From Tubiluchus corallicola (Eukaryota; Priapulida; Priapulimorpha; Priapulimorphida; Tubiluchidae), in the NCBI GenBank assembly GCA_030141605.1, contig JAQGDQ010000185.1:287001-351000 (forward strand): a stretch of DNA of 64,000 nucleotides. Direction: 5' to 3'. Shown here piece by piece: positions 47,899-60,115 of the stretch (position 1 is the first letter of the stretch; the number at the start of each line of letters is the position of its first letter). The translations under genes were made by a program, and so were the position numbers. The notes beneath the pieces were generated by a model that saw only the letters and a program-made list of their open reading frames with translations, was not told where the DNA came from and made no database searches.

Positions 47899-49926
47899 TT
47901 ACAAAGAGCAGCGCCAGATAATAAAAACGCAATTCACCTGCGAATTATCCTCCTTTGTGCTGCTGTGACACTCGTCGTGGGTTTCCTCCTCCCATTTTCC
48001 AAAACTGTCGCCGAAAACACCAGAAACTCTTTGTAAGAGTTGAGCACTGCTTATTTCGGAAGCGTCGTTGAATGTGAATTTTGATGCTGTATCATTTTCA
48101 GGCTGTGGTTCTTTTTCATGAGGCACCTCATTATTCTTATTATTTTCCTTTTCAATAACATTACTAAATAGAGCAGATATTTGCTTTAGCACAGCAGCCA
48201 TGTCACTTTGGCATAAATCACCTTTGTGGTTTACTGGTAGCTCGACAGATTCCGGACTACTTTCCTCATTAGAAGCAGGAAGACTTTCTGAATATTCTAA
48301 CTGATCATCAGACGGTAACCCGTCATCTTTATTAATGAGATAATATGGTGGATTTTGCTCAGAGTTAAGCTTACTTGCAAAAACCGAGTTGTTTTCTTGA
48401 TAGGAGCTTCCAAATACATTCTCACGATTTCCATCAGTGTCACTGGATAGAAAGTCATCTGAATCTGATGGCTCGCTTTGAGATGTGTATTCATCTCCAA
48501 TTCCAGAATCTCTCAGCACATATTCAGACTTTGCTTCAACAAAAGTATTATGTTCATCCAAACCTAGACTACCTACATCACACGCTTCTGCTTCAATGTG
48601 CACAGGTTGGTTTTCCTCAGCCAACATATTTACTTTATATTGCAATATCTCCACATTAACTTCATCGATCCTTAAACCTAGTTCAGTACTCAAATCCTCT
48701 GTTAGGTCACTGAAAGATGTTTCAGTATTGCGACAAGCAGTATTTCCTGTAACATGCTTGTTTAATTTGGTTTCATCAACAATATTCTTTGCACTAACTG
48801 TATCATCTACTTCATTTTTCAAATCGGACTCATCTTGCCAAACAACATCTTCCACATCGTCACTATCTTCGTCTTGCCTTCTTATGGCGTCATTTTTAAA
48901 TACTATATCATTGTTGTCATAAAACTTTTTGTTAATTTTAGACTCAATCTGCAAATCGATGTTAGTGACATCAGTCCACTGAGTTTCCACAGACTTTTCA
49001 CGTTGAGCTTCTAACACTATCAGTGATTCGTCTGCTGTATCATTCATTCGTTCCATCTGCTTTTGCTCGCTTATTTCCTCCACTTCACCAACTGTTTCGT
49101 TATACTTTGAAATATTCATTCGTTCCAGCTGCTTTTGCTCGCTTATTTCCTCCATTTCATAAATTGTTTCGTTATACTTTGAAATAGTCATTCCTTCTAA
49201 CTGCGTTTGCTCGCTTATTTCCTCCATTTCACAAACTGTTTCGTTATACTTTGAAACATTCATTCGTTCCAGTTGCTTTTGTTCGCTTATTTCCTCCATT
49301 TCACAAACTGTCTCAATATACTTCGAAACATTTGTGAAGCTTTTAAACGAAGGTTTCTCGTAATTTACCTTACTATTCATCACTTTCCCATGACAGTTAT
49401 TTATATTACCTATTTCCAGTGGCAACACATTATTATCTCTGTCACCACATAGAAGCTGCTGGTTATTTTCGTCAGCAGATAAATCCACATCAGCAATACT
49501 TTTTCGCGTCCCTGCATCAGCAATGTTTGTCTCGACATTCACAGTTTCGCGTGCTTCACCATCTGATTTTGTTAATAAATCAGGACAACTTCCATTGCAA
49601 ACAACGTTGAGGCTGCCATTTTTCTCTATATCAGCCGAGGAAAATGGTTTTACTTCCAATGCCAGCGCATTGGACTCAGCGTCAATATCTGGAGACGATG
49701 ATACGGGATAATGTTCCTTATTTTTCCAAACTGCAGACCATTTCTTCATACGTTGCCAAGATGTATGTATCAGTTTATTACGAAGAATTTTGCTCTGCCT
49801 TGATGTCACAGTTTCGCTTGAAGACCCTGATTGGGCAACGCAAAGCCCCGGTTCAGATTTCCACCTCTGAATATCTTGTTGAAGCGGAGACTTACGAGAA
49901 AGAGTATTCTTTAACCAAGACGTCAT
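47899..49926 (-). CDS. Large acidic repeat protein, possibly one exon of a longer gene, inside the PDZ intron
   Basis: An open frame of 692 codons (from 49977) is far too long to be chance in such AT-rich DNA. The first ATG is at 49926 (G at -3), giving 675 residues; upstream of it the frame stays open to a stop at 50021, with possible acceptors such as ATTCTCGTCAG ending at 49984. The N-terminal 90 residues are basic with tryptophans (QRWKSEPGL, SWQRMKKWSAVWKNK). Residues 200-295 hold four 24-residue repeats. The rest is acidic and Ser/Asn-rich, with no membrane segment or signal peptide. A donor CAG|GTGAAT at 47938 in phase 0 would splice off the last twelve codons, which look unlike the rest. 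I do not recognise the family; an intracellular, largely disordered protein is likely. It lies on the same strand as the flanking PDZ exons, so nested gene and alternative exon are both possible. Confidence 0.85.
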   Translation of the reverse strand: MTSWLKNTLSRKSPLQQDIQRWKSEPGLCVAQSGSSSETVTSRQSKILRNKLIHTSWQRMKKWSAVWKNKEHYPVSSSPDIDAESNALALEVKPFSSADIEKNGSLNVVCNGSCPDLLTKSDGEARETVNVETNIADAGTRKSIADVDLSADENNQQLLCGDRDNNVLPLEIGNINNCHGKVMNSKVNYEKPSFKSFTNVSKYIETVCEMEEISEQKQLERMNVSKYNETVCEMEEISEQTQLEGMTISKYNETIYEMEEISEQKQLERMNISKYNETVGEVEEISEQKQMERMNDTADESLIVLEAQREKSVETQWTDVTNIDLQIESKINKKFYDNNDIVFKNDAIRRQDEDSDDVEDVVWQDESDLKNEVDDTVSAKNIVDETKLNKHVTGNTACRNTETSFSDLTEDLSTELGLRIDEVNVEILQYKVNMLAEENQPVHIEAEACDVGSLGLDEHNTFVEAKSEYVLRDSGIGDEYTSQSEPSDSDDFLSSDTDGNRENVFGSSYQENNSVFASKLNSEQNPPYYLINKDDGLPSDDQLEYSESLPASNEESSPESVELPVNHKGDLCQSDMAAVLKQISALFSNVIEKENNKNNEVPHEKEPQPENDTASKFTFNDASEISSAQLLQRVSGVFGDSFGKWEEETHDECHSSTKEDNSQVNCVFIIWRCSL
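49042..49329 (-). repeat. Coding tandem repeat, four 72-bp units
   Basis: Four direct 72-bp units lie in frame within the large acidic protein. Each encodes 24 residues built on SKYNETVCEMEEISEQ followed by a basic or acidic QLERM-type end. The units differ at scattered positions (for example Cys, Tyr or Gly before the E-[MV]-E-E block), so they are not freshly duplicated. The charge pattern suggests helical or coiled-coil segments. Confidence 0.9.
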
Positions 49927-49984
49927 TTCCTGTTGAGCAAGCAAAAAATCTGGCAGCTCCCTGAAATTTTTCACCACTAACTGC

Positions 49985-52538
49985 TGACGAGAATCATCGC
50001 CAGCTTCACTTACTATTACTTAAGTCGATTATAAGAGTGTTGCACCACTATGCACCTTGTATAATTATCTGAATTCTGGTTCACCGCTCGATATTGTTGT
50101 TAACATTGCAAAATTTAGAAAGTTCGCTTATTTCGCACTCCCGATGATCTGGTCGGCGTCTTTTAATTTCTTTTTCCACATCAGCAAAAGACAGTCGAAC
50201 CGATTCTTAAGCTCAACCATGAAGTACACGACAGAGCATTTTAGTCTGACACAGATAATACACACTCATCGTATTGTCGGTGTCAGGGCAATAAAAGCAG
50301 AACGCTGCATGATAAATTTACTAACATAAACTCTCACCCTACGAAGTGGAACGAAAACAGTAGAGGCGGCGCATCCAGAACATCAAATCACGTAAAAAAT
50401 AGAGGCGTTGTCATGAAACGAAAATCAAGTATCAACCAAATGATATGAATAAAATGCTTAATGGATGCAATCCGCGTGATAGTGAGCCGTTTCGTGCAAA
50501 AACTAATCAAAATCTATGGTTGAACATTTAAATCGACAGAGGAGTGATTGGTCCGCCATCTAACGCTGAATTAAGAACTTGAAACACTTTCTCTTTTCAC
50601 GCATCAAAACTTAGTAATTACTTTCGCGTAACAGAAATTTAAGATGAGTTTGACGTTCATATCACATTAAAGTAGCACAAGACATGATTCAGTTTGTGTA
50701 CATTTGAGAAAAGGCTAACTGAAAAAACTCATTTCTTAAATCATTAGTTTACATACTATATAGCTATACTGTAGCTAATTCTCGTAAATCTTGAACTTTA
50801 TTGTCCAAGAGCACTTCCACTATATTCGCACAAGTCATTGAAAATGCACAGTAATTGACTGTTCTGTTGTTTACAAAAGACACAGTTCTGCTCTGTGATG
50901 TCTATAAATATGTCACTTGCTTTGTTGCAGCGTCTGTCGCCCCAGAGAATGCAGCGATAATTTAATGCATATCACATGAATTATAACACGATGTTACACT
51001 TTAAATGCCACAAATATTTGTCCTGTTTTCGCCTATGTACTACAACACTCGACACCATTCTGGTAGCCAGTACGCTAAAACCATAAAAACCAAAACTGTG
51101 CGTTCAAATAAAGAACGTTTTTGTTTACAAGAAAACAAGCGTTGGCAAAAGTAGAACAGTGTGCCTGTTTCTTATGCCATAATTATCGTTTCTATAAATA
51201 CAAAACGCAAATTTTAGTTTGTTTTTTTTTGGAAGAACGGACAACAACAAAATTTCCTATGCAACCTGTTCAATCAATTTTTGAAGTCATTTGAAACAAA
51301 AGCGTGTGTAGGAGTTTGGATCTAGGTGACCAGTCGCCCGCGGACTTCCTGCGTACTTTTCTAACGGTCTACTCCGTATAACCATTTATTTTCAAGAAAC
51401 TACACTCAATCATTACAAAGCATACTTCAAGCAATCGTACAGTTTGCTCGCTATTGTGAAGAAGTCATAGATACTTCGCAACTCGCGACTTCCTGGTTTC
51501 GTGCGTCAAAAACAGTGGGATTTTCACGGCGCATGACTGAAGAATGTTTAACAGTATGGCGTGACAATATCATAAGCATCACTAAGGTAGATAAGCGTCA
51601 AAGTTTCTAATACAGGTGATGCTATTTCCGCGTAGTTTATTGTTTACTTTGCATATTTTGCAATCTCACACCATATTTCAACCCCGCATGTAAGAAACTG
51701 GCCATGCAATGGCTGAGCTGGTGTAATGCAGTGGCTGCTATGGTAATTAGGGCTGTTAGGCCTAACTAGTCAGTTTGGTCAAGCGGCGTTAGTTCTGGCC
51801 TTTAGGCGCTTGTCGATTTCAAGCCTGTATGTGCATGAAGAACCTTGGCGAGGGCCAACAAACGAATTTTATAGCTGTTTGGTGACTTTTTACTACTTTA
51901 TTTTATAAATCATGTTATATCCAGTCTTGAACGTAATTTAATAGCTTACTTTGGAAAATGCTATTAAGATATCTGAATTATCATAGGTAGAAGATTCTTA
52001 ATTTAAAGCACAAATTCAGTATTTAAAATAAAAATAGTGAGAATGTCTAAGACGCAGAATTGTTTCCTAAAAGACTTCCTCCCCCACATTGGTCTGCCCT
52101 TTCCCCCAGCTAATTTAATGTTTTTTTCTTTTTCTGGCCTGGATTTAACTCGCCTCTACTTTAAGATTCTTGGCTTTCGTCACACATTATTTGGCAGCAC
52201 TTAGCGAAAGCAGGCACCAGCCAGGCAGGACAGTATACGAGTATGACATTTTACTGAAGCGAAAATAGTCAATGTCATGTGCGTGGCGCCTTCTGTTAGC
52301 AAGATTGAGAATTAGTGATCAGGTAAATCGGCACGAACTTGTTAAATATTCATTTAAGAAATAATTATAAATTTTATTTCTCATAGGTGACTAGCAGAAA
52401 AATTATCTTCACAAAAGTGGATTTTGGTTGATGTAACGAACGAACTCATAGTTACACAGTGATTAAGTAATAGATTATTTACTACATTTTTGAAAGAGCT
52501 TAGAGTGGGGTGTGGTGGTGATGATGATGATGATGGTG

Positions 52539-52581
<43 letters not shown>

Positions 52582-53506
52582 CAACAACAACAACAACAAC
52601 AATAATAATAATAATAATCTATTATACATCCCTGAAGGGCCTTTCATTAACACTGAGCCTAATAGTACTTAATAGACTACAACTATTTCGTCAGACACTT
52701 TCAGGAAAGGGTGTCAAAGTTTTAATCAAAATGTGCTTTGATTAAAAGAAGCAGTTTCGTTTTGGTAACGTTTTACAAGTGCAATGCAAATGTCGCACGC
52801 TTTATTAACTCAAAGCTTCCACGTTCGTAAGACCAGTTCCTGGCATCATGTGTTTGACACAATAAAGGTCTTAGCTAGATATAGTCTTAGCTATAGTTAC
52901 CCAAGGCGAACCTGTGCAGTTTGCCTTGCACCTACGCAAGTCACTTCAGAATTACATGCTTGGAATTTTACCTACCTGTATAACGAATGTAAGATGCGTT
53001 TATACACGTCTTGGAGGTAGAATAACACGTTTAAACTTGTTTTCTTGTGATCGTAATAATCATAATAATAAGAATAATAGCGAGTTTTACCACGAGAGAC
53101 AAAAATTAATAGTGAAAAGCCTATAAAATTAAATCTGATCTGCCATTTTGTGTGCTTCTTTCTTCTAGACTTTTTTCTAGTTTCCTCGTAATTTTTCTGA
53201 AAAAACTGCCAAACTGTGAAGAAGTAACAAAATAGAATTAAAAATTCCGTGCCAAATCGGCCTTGAACTCCTGAGTTAACCGTACGAATCGAACGTGGCG
53301 TTTAGGGTTAATGATAAGACTTTCATACTGTCAAAGCAATTCCTGTTTAGGGCGAAAATAGTTTAAGTTTTTAGTCTCTCGCATATTTATTTCAAGTATG
53401 AGTATAATTAATTAAAAATGCAGCGGGCATCATTTTATAGACGCATGGCTTCAAAAAAGCTGTCCTGGCATCTCGAGGTTCTCGGGGAACACTTCGACAA
53501 GTCAAG
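49985..53506. other. Intron or intergenic DNA upstream of the large acidic frame
   Basis: Apart from the compound AAT tract nothing recognisable; a promoter for the large frame could lie in the first kilobase, but no TATA or CpG cluster stands out. Confidence 0.45.
52507..52619. repeat. Compound (GAT)n(AAT)n(AAC)n(AAT)n microsatellite
   Basis: Triplet blocks with a symmetrical AAT-AAC-AAT core. Confidence 0.95.
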
Positions 53507-53775
53507 TCACCTCATTTTAGGTACTTCAGCTATGTAACACAGCATTACTGATATTTTACGTCTTATTCCCCGATCTGCTGCCATATGCCAAGTATCTGCG
53601 TTATTTAAATCAAGTGGAGTTTTTAATTTCTTCAAAACATCCAAATAAGTTTTTTTCCCAGGTATTAGTGCTTCATACACTAGTAAGTGGAGAATCCTGT
53701 GGCAAGTTAACGACATGTCTATGCCATCTAATCCGATGCTTCTGTACGACCTCACAACATTCTTAAATAATAGTC
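53507..53775 (-). mobile_element. LINE ORF2 3'-end relic
   Basis: The minus-strand frame LTCHRILHLLVYEALIPGKK continues with TYLDVLKKLKTPLDLNNADT and WHMAADRGIRRK. This resembles the C-terminal region of many LINE ORF2 proteins (G-H-x-x-R-[ML], Y-x-[DG]-x-L-x-x, A-x-D-R-x-x-W-R), with the Trp before the last Arg missing. The upstream part is not recognisable. No tail was identified. Confidence 0.5.
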
Positions 53776-56025
53776 TTCTCGAAGAACTGCTTGTAGCGTA
53801 TGAGCAGAAAAGTCATAACTGCCTATGGCATCATTGTTATAAATATGTGTAGTTCAAAATAAGTGCACGTGAAAACTGTACACAGTTTCAGATAATATTA
53901 AAATCGCATTTAAAATATTAAACAAAGAAATGAAAAACAGTAACAGTAAAAACTGTAACATGGCTAAGACAATAAAAAACCAAATATGTTAATGTTTTGA
54001 GTGAATGAGTGAACAAACGAGTGAATCCATGAATAAATGAATGTATAAACAAAAAGTTGTCAAAACATTAACTGATAATAAAAAGAACAAACAAACAGAG
54101 AAGCAAACGAAGTTGCTAGTTATATACTTTTTATATGTCTGGGATTTCTCATTTAGTTTCTCATTTAATCAATAACTAGTTTCCATTCTTGTCCGTATAT
54201 AATCAAAATGTAGTGGTGCTAAGCTCAAAGTAGCGATGGTGCTAAGACCGTTCGATACTGCGCCACATCTGCATAATGGTCTGAAATTACGCATATGCCT
54301 ACCGCCTTTATTAAAACATAATTAAAATGATTAATTATAATAAAACAAAAATCAAAGAACGCTTCGCAGAGACACTCAACCTCCGGGTTTCTCTTTTCAG
54401 GACGGAAAAATTATATAACTTGATTGTTAATTACTAAAACTTGATGCCTAACAAAACGAAACAAACCACATATATCTTAACAAATAAACAGGCAAGAAGA
54501 ATACATGAATATTAAATGAAATTTACTAAATAAAAAATTTAGTATGTTTTCCGCAATAATGCTAAGCTAAACTAAGGTAAACAAAAAACAAACATCATAT
54601 ATCTTAACAAATAAACAGGAAAGGGGTGTACATCAATAGTAATGAAATTTACTAAATAAAACATTTAATATGTTTCCACAATAATGCTTAAACCTTATCC
54701 GGATCCATCAAATTGTAATTTTTGCCAATTTTGTCATTCGATGTCGCCACGGGCTTTATACGCTATACTACACCAGCTAATTACTACACTAATTCTACAG
54801 CTAATGTAAACCACTACGTACTTTAAAACTTCAAAAAGCTGACAATAACTTGTCATCACTGAACAAACAGGAACACCACAATTTTCAGGCCTTATCGCCA
54901 TATTTTAGAGTACAAATCTTACAAGTTTAAATAGGCTTGGTGCTATTTGAATAGCCCATGGTCAACTTTAGTTACTATAATTATGATACTTTTACATTAT
55001 GGGGAATGACCGTTCAAAAAACTGAACGGCACCAATTAAACTGTCTGAATTTGCCGATGATTCCGGTAATGTAAATCAGTTAATTTAAAAGTCATAAATC
55101 CTCGTGCTCGACTGGACATACCATTGTGATCAGGAATGAACGAGCAGCTCTGTCAAAAGTCAAAACCAGTGTGTTTAGATACCTTGCGGCAGAACAATGC
55201 CATAGAAAAAGACCCACCTGTAATACCTGTGTTACAAAAACGATTAGTTTAAAGCCTTTAGGAATATAAATTAGTTGCGTTGTTTGTCGGTGTCACTGAC
55301 ACAGACACCACTTCAAGGAGATGAGGCAATGGGGTGGTGGTGGATTGCTTAAAATCTTTACTTCGTTGAAATCTAATAAAGTCAAGATCAAAAATGTTGA
55401 TAACACACGCCAGTTCGGTTTATAATAAATGTTAAAGGTTTATGAACATTATGGTATGTGATCCTTATCGCGCTAAAATACTGCAATGGTGGCGCAAATC
55501 AAGCACCTTTTTAATGGGTTGAAAAACACGTGCCTAATCCGCCATGCACATGAGACAACTTTTAAACGAGCCAGCTAAAGATTTAAATAGTGAGTTTTTT
55601 GCCGCGGGGTGGGAGAGAGAGAAAGACCCTTCGCTACTGTCATCGACACCGCTTTGAAAGAGAGAGACAAGGGGCGAACTCGTCCACAAACTCTTTCAAA
55701 ATCACAAAGAACTCTCGCACAAGCCTCTTTATCCAAATATAGGTAATTTTAAGAACGCGTTACAGGCAGCTAAAATTAATCCTGGCATTCGCATGTTATA
55801 GAACAATTGTTAAAGTCTTTGAAAAGCAAACACGCTTGCAAAGATTAGGAAAACTGGTCCACTGATTCAATAGCTTATAATTTTCTATGTCACGTAAGGA
55901 ACATTTAGTCCTACACGGTCATGCAGGTACAGAATTGTTGACGTGAAATATTAAAATGTGAAAAATAATGTAATAAGTGATGGAATACTTGTATTATGCA
56001 AGAAGAAATTATAAAAGTGATCAAA

Positions 56026-56056
56026 AATAAATAAATAAATAAATAATAATAATAAA
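56026..56056. repeat. Short (AAAT)n(AAT)n tract
   Basis: AAATAAATAAATAAAT followed by AATAATAAT. Confidence 0.85.
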
Positions 56057-56355
56057 AGGGCTTATTAAGAAAAACAATCCTATAAACTTCAAAGGGATAT
56101 GCGCTATTATTATCATCATTTCACACTAAGTTAAATATGTTACACATATCATGTAACATCAACAGATGATGCTACATATTGCATATTGCATCATGCTAAA
56201 GTAATATCAAGATCATTAATAATGATGTTACAAGTCAATAATTAATTAAAACTTGAAAGACAGGAAATGATTGCAAAAAATTTGGGGCCCAGCCTGAATT
56301 TGGTTGGTCAGCCATAAGGATGAACTTTGGACTGTCGTGACAACTGGGCACTGGG

Positions 56356-56428
56356 TGACGTGATGACCTAGTGATTTAAGGCGTCTGCAATGCAAGCAGA
56401 AAGTTCCTAGTTCAAATCCAGCCGCATC
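56356..56428 (+). mobile_element. tRNA-Ala-like SINE fragment or tRNA pseudogene
   Basis: The sequence has an A-box-like GACCTAGTGATTTAAGGCG, an anticodon stem-loop TCTGC-AATGCAA-GCAGA that would present UGC, and a B-box-like AGTTCAAATCC. The T stem has lost a base and the acceptor ends do not pair well, so it is not a working tRNA. Such tRNA heads are typical of SINEs. Confidence 0.55.
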
Positions 56429-57134
56429 TTTATCCTTTTCACATTTCATGTGCTTCAAGTTTGTTATCAAAACTTATTGTTTAATTGTGGACTGGTAAAA
56501 TCACCATGCTAAATTGTATCCAATACTTATAGTACCGCTATTAAAACACTGAACCGTAAATTAAAGTATTCAAAGAATCTGTATGCGAAAATAGTAGAAA
56601 CTAAAAATGCAAGATAGAAATTACCGATGTGTGCTTTGTTTTAAATTATCAGGTGGTGGTGGCGGTGGTGTTGGTGTTGGTGATAGTGCCTATTGCAATG
56701 TACCTGTTAACGGATAATTATTAAATAAGAGGTTCCCGTTAACGAACGAAGCTGCAGTCATCATTTATGTATGATTAAAAAAGTCCGTAGATAAGAGGCC
56801 CGAAGAAGAAAACTGGATTCATAAGCAGCCATTTCGCAAAAATGTCCTGGGTAAAATATGAGAAACAGAACGTCTTATCATATACTTCTTATTCAGAAAC
56901 TGGCTTACTCAGTAGCCACAGAAGATAATGACTCGTCACGTGTCGTGTTCAACAAACATTTAAATTAGGATTAAAGCCGTTTGGAAACACTGTCATTACC
57001 ACGACCACCGCCAGTGATTCGTGGTAACTAGGATAAGCATTAGATACTGTGGTGACCAGAAGGGCGACCATATTGGCAGTGAAGCTATCGCCGTGATGGC
57101 AACGTCGGTGTAGTGGTTTTGGCTATTAACGTCA

Positions 57135-57290
57135 TCATAGTGTTGCAGCTACTTCTGCTCTGATTTTGTTGTCGTTGTCATTGCTGTTGCTGTTGTTGTT
57201 CTTTTTGTTATCGTCGTCGCCGTCGTCGTTATCGGTATCCTTATTGTGCTTGTTACTGTTGCTGATAACGATGGTAATGATGAGGCTGAT
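57135..57290. repeat. Eroded trinucleotide repeat (GTT/GTC/GAT type)
   Basis: TTGTCGTTGTCATTG, TTGTTGTTC and CGTCGTCG words recur with many substitutions. The surrounding GGTGAT-rich sequence from 57000 is similar in type. Confidence 0.65.
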
Positions 57291-58089
57291 TACGACCTTA
57301 GCGGTGATGTTGACACACGAGGAAGACGCAGGAGGAGGTGGTCTAACCAATGCGACGCCACACTTGGATATGTGATAATGCTTTCCTGAAACGTGGCTTG
57401 AAACACATAACTGCCATAAATTGAGTTTTTTTCAGTTTAAGCACCCATCCTAAATCAGTTCTGGTGGCTATTCTTCTCCTTCATTAGCTTGTCAGCGGCG
57501 GCGTTGGACACGTTTGCAACTTGCTTTCTTAACGAGCGCCGGGGCAACGTAAATCAAGCAGTTTGTCACCACGTCACGGCAAAAATTCAACACTTGAACA
57601 CCCTCAAAATCGAAACATGTAAGATCCCCTGGCACCCAGAAGATGTTGCAGCGTCCGTTCACAAGGAATAATGTCAGCAAATCGAGTGTGAACAATGTTG
57701 CCACAGGCGTTGCGAGAAGTAGGAAATAACGCTTATCAAAAGGGGATATGTGTGCATTTGTCTCAGTATAATCAATGACTTAGGCTTCTTTCAATTTTGG
57801 CATTGTTAATCTGAACATTCTGTTGTTGTGTAAATGTCTTCGTTTATTTTATACATAACCAATTTCATTTTATGTGATCATCTTGAAGTAATTATACAAC
57901 ATTATTAATCACTGTTATTAACTCATAATAATTATGCAAATTATTAATCAACATTTAAGTAAACTATAGTAAAAAGGCACCAGTTTTTTGTTAGCTACTA
58001 CATGGCGTGTTGAAGTGGATATTTTCATCAACGTTAAAAGCGCTAACATCTTTCTAATTTTTTGCTGACGAATATCAATGAATTTGCAG

Positions 58090-58376
58090 TCACATAAGTT
58101 GCAACTCAACACTTTCGTATTCTTATATAAATATATTAATGGTCTTAAAATCCCCTTCAAAAACAACAAACTCTTTCTTGTCAGCTACAAATCAGAATAG
58201 CCATACTCACAACCTAATGCAGATTCAAACAAACAATAAATCAGGCAATAATTCAAAAAGCAATTTATCTTTGGAACTCCCTCCCATCTGCTATTAAATA
58301 GTCGAAATCACTGTCTATATTCAAGAAAAAACTAAAACAATACCAACGAAGTAGATTTCAAAAACAACTCGTGTAA
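58090..58376 (+). mobile_element. LINE ORF2 3'-end relic with stops and a frameshift
   Basis: One frame reads TFVFLYKYINGLKIPFKNNK, then after stops and a frameshift AIYLWNSLPSAIK, stop, SKSLSIFKKKLKQYQ. The [LY]-W-N-S-L-P-x-x-[IL]-[KR] and S-[LI]-x-x-F-[KR]-x-x-L-[KR] pair is the classic end of jockey, CR1 or Rex type reverse transcriptases. Downstream to about 58880 an AT-rich 3' region ends in GGCAAATAAAAAAG followed by TATTATTA, a likely tail. Confidence 0.75.
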
Positions 58377-58882
58377 ATTATATTAACTTCTTTAATTCAA
58401 ATTTTGCATATCCACGTCCCTAATAACTAAGAAAAGTTTCCTTAATTATAAATTCACAACTCATTCGTAAATTAAAACGTTAATCTAAAAGTAAATTCTG
58501 TTATGTAATATATAAGAATGTAACGTATTTATTGTGAAATTGATGTAAATTTACTCTTTCTTATTATGTATTTTACTTCTCATATTATGCCTATGTATTA
58601 TGTATTATGTGTGCATTGTAACAAATTAATGTAAACTTCGTCTTACGTTTATTATGTACTTTACTTATATTGTCCTGTATATTGTAACTTAGCATGTGAA
58701 TGAATATTTCAAGTTGTCTCTGGTTTTAGTTTTGTGCCTAATAATTTATAGTTTTGAACCAGACGCGTTTGCCTTTAGCAGTGTTTTAATAATTATTAAT
58801 CAGTTTGCGATTTTGCGATCACTGAGGATTGCGATTTTATTGTAATCTATTTAATGGCAAATAAAAAAGTATTATTATATAT
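58377..58882 (+). mobile_element. Probable 3' untranslated region and tail of the LINE relic
   Basis: AT-rich DNA without open frames runs from the ORF end to AATAAAAAAG plus TATTATTATA near 58860-58880. The position and the polyadenylation-like signal followed by a short ATT repeat fit a retroposon 3' end. No target-site duplication was found. Confidence 0.35.
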
Positions 58883-59883
58883 AAGGTGGAAAGGACTCTT
58901 CCTTCTACAGATCAAGAACATTTGTAACTAGATTGCCCACTTTGTATCCATGATACAGAAAGAGATCGTTTTAAATTTGTACTAGGAAACGAAACAATTT
59001 GCTCAATATTTGTCCAGCAAAATAAAAATTTAATTGATGCTTTTGTTAACCTAATTACTAATGATTATATTGTGCACACTATAACCACAATTGTTAGTCC
59101 TATTTAATCTGACAGTTAAATATGCAGTACAGAGTTTGATATACTGCGTTGTTATTAATTACTGTATAATTTTTTATTTTCCATTATAAAATGTATAGCT
59201 TCTTGCATTCTTTCTTGTATTCTTGCATACCATATTGATGAACTATTTTGGTGTATTATTAAAATAGTATAGTAATTAACGTTGAAAATTTTTACCTACA
59301 AATAGAGGCCAAGTATATAATTATGTATATATGTACAAATATAAGATTTATCGCCATCATCATCATACAGGTCAATGTCTGCTGTTTCGGAACTTTCGAT
59401 GTACATCGCTATCAACATTTTACAGCTTTTCCTGTCTTTTTTGGCAGAGGAAAAACAACAGTAACCTTTACCGTAAACCGTAAGCTTAAACTTCCCCTCT
59501 AATATACAAAGATAATATTTGTGCAGAGCTCAGCAATACCATGTCGCTACAGTGCACCTGCAATGCTTTTGGCAAATGACGGCGTTAAAGTTTGTCCAGG
59601 TTATGTCTTGGATTTTCCTTTGTTGAAAAACTTCTTGTCGTGTTTGTCTGGGCCTCTTGTTAGTAAGAAAACAGCGTGAGCTTGGTGGTGGGTGAGGATT
59701 AGCCATGTTTTGAAAATCATCAGTATGCGATCAATGTCAGAGACGTCTGAAGTGCTACAATAAATTAAATGTTTCATGACTCATATTAGGAATTTGTAAA
59801 ACGTTCAGCCTCACACAGCGATTTTTGCTTCACGAAATTCCAAAATCTAGATGAGTTCATGATTTTATTGTTCTTATGTTTTG

Positions 59884-60115
59884 TCATTGCTGCTGCTGCT
59901 GCTCTTGTTGTTGCTGTTGTTGTTGCTGTTGTTGTTGTTGTTGTTGTTGTTGCTATTGCTATTGCTATTGCTATTGCTATTGCTATTGCTATTGCTATTG
60001 CTGTTGTTGTTGTTGTTATTCTTGTTGCTTGTTGTTGCTGCTGCTGTCACTGCCGCTGCCGCTGCGGCAGCCGTCGCCATCGCCGTTGCCATTGTCGTTG
60101 TCGTTGTTGTTTTTC
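59884..60115. repeat. Compound (TGC)n(TTG)n(CTATTG)n array
   Basis: Triplet blocks enclose about nine perfect CTATTG hexamers (about 59950-60002). Poly-Cys, poly-Leu and poly-Ser frames across it are artefacts. Confidence 0.93.

Larger units (their letters stand above)
53776..58089. other. Intron DNA with SINE piece and eroded repeats
   Basis: A GC-rich patch at 57480-57700 has overlapping open frames on both strands (60 and 70 codons) without domain or splice support. A patch at 55590-55720 is similar. Confidence 0.4.

Noticed and set aside
47618-47932. 104-codon minus-strand frame after the large acidic frame
   Set aside because: It overlaps one arm of the inverted repeat pair and lies in the predicted intron.
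48375-49964. Several plus-strand frames of 60-145 codons
   Set aside because: Shadows of the large minus-strand acidic frame.
56246-56470. 74-codon minus-strand frame with an AGFELGTFCL-like peptide
   Set aside because: This peptide type is the well-known spurious translation of tRNA-derived SINEs, and the SINE piece lies there.
57489-57704. Frames of 60 and 70 codons on opposite strands
   Set aside because: GC-rich patch open on both strands; no domain and no clear splice context to choose between them.
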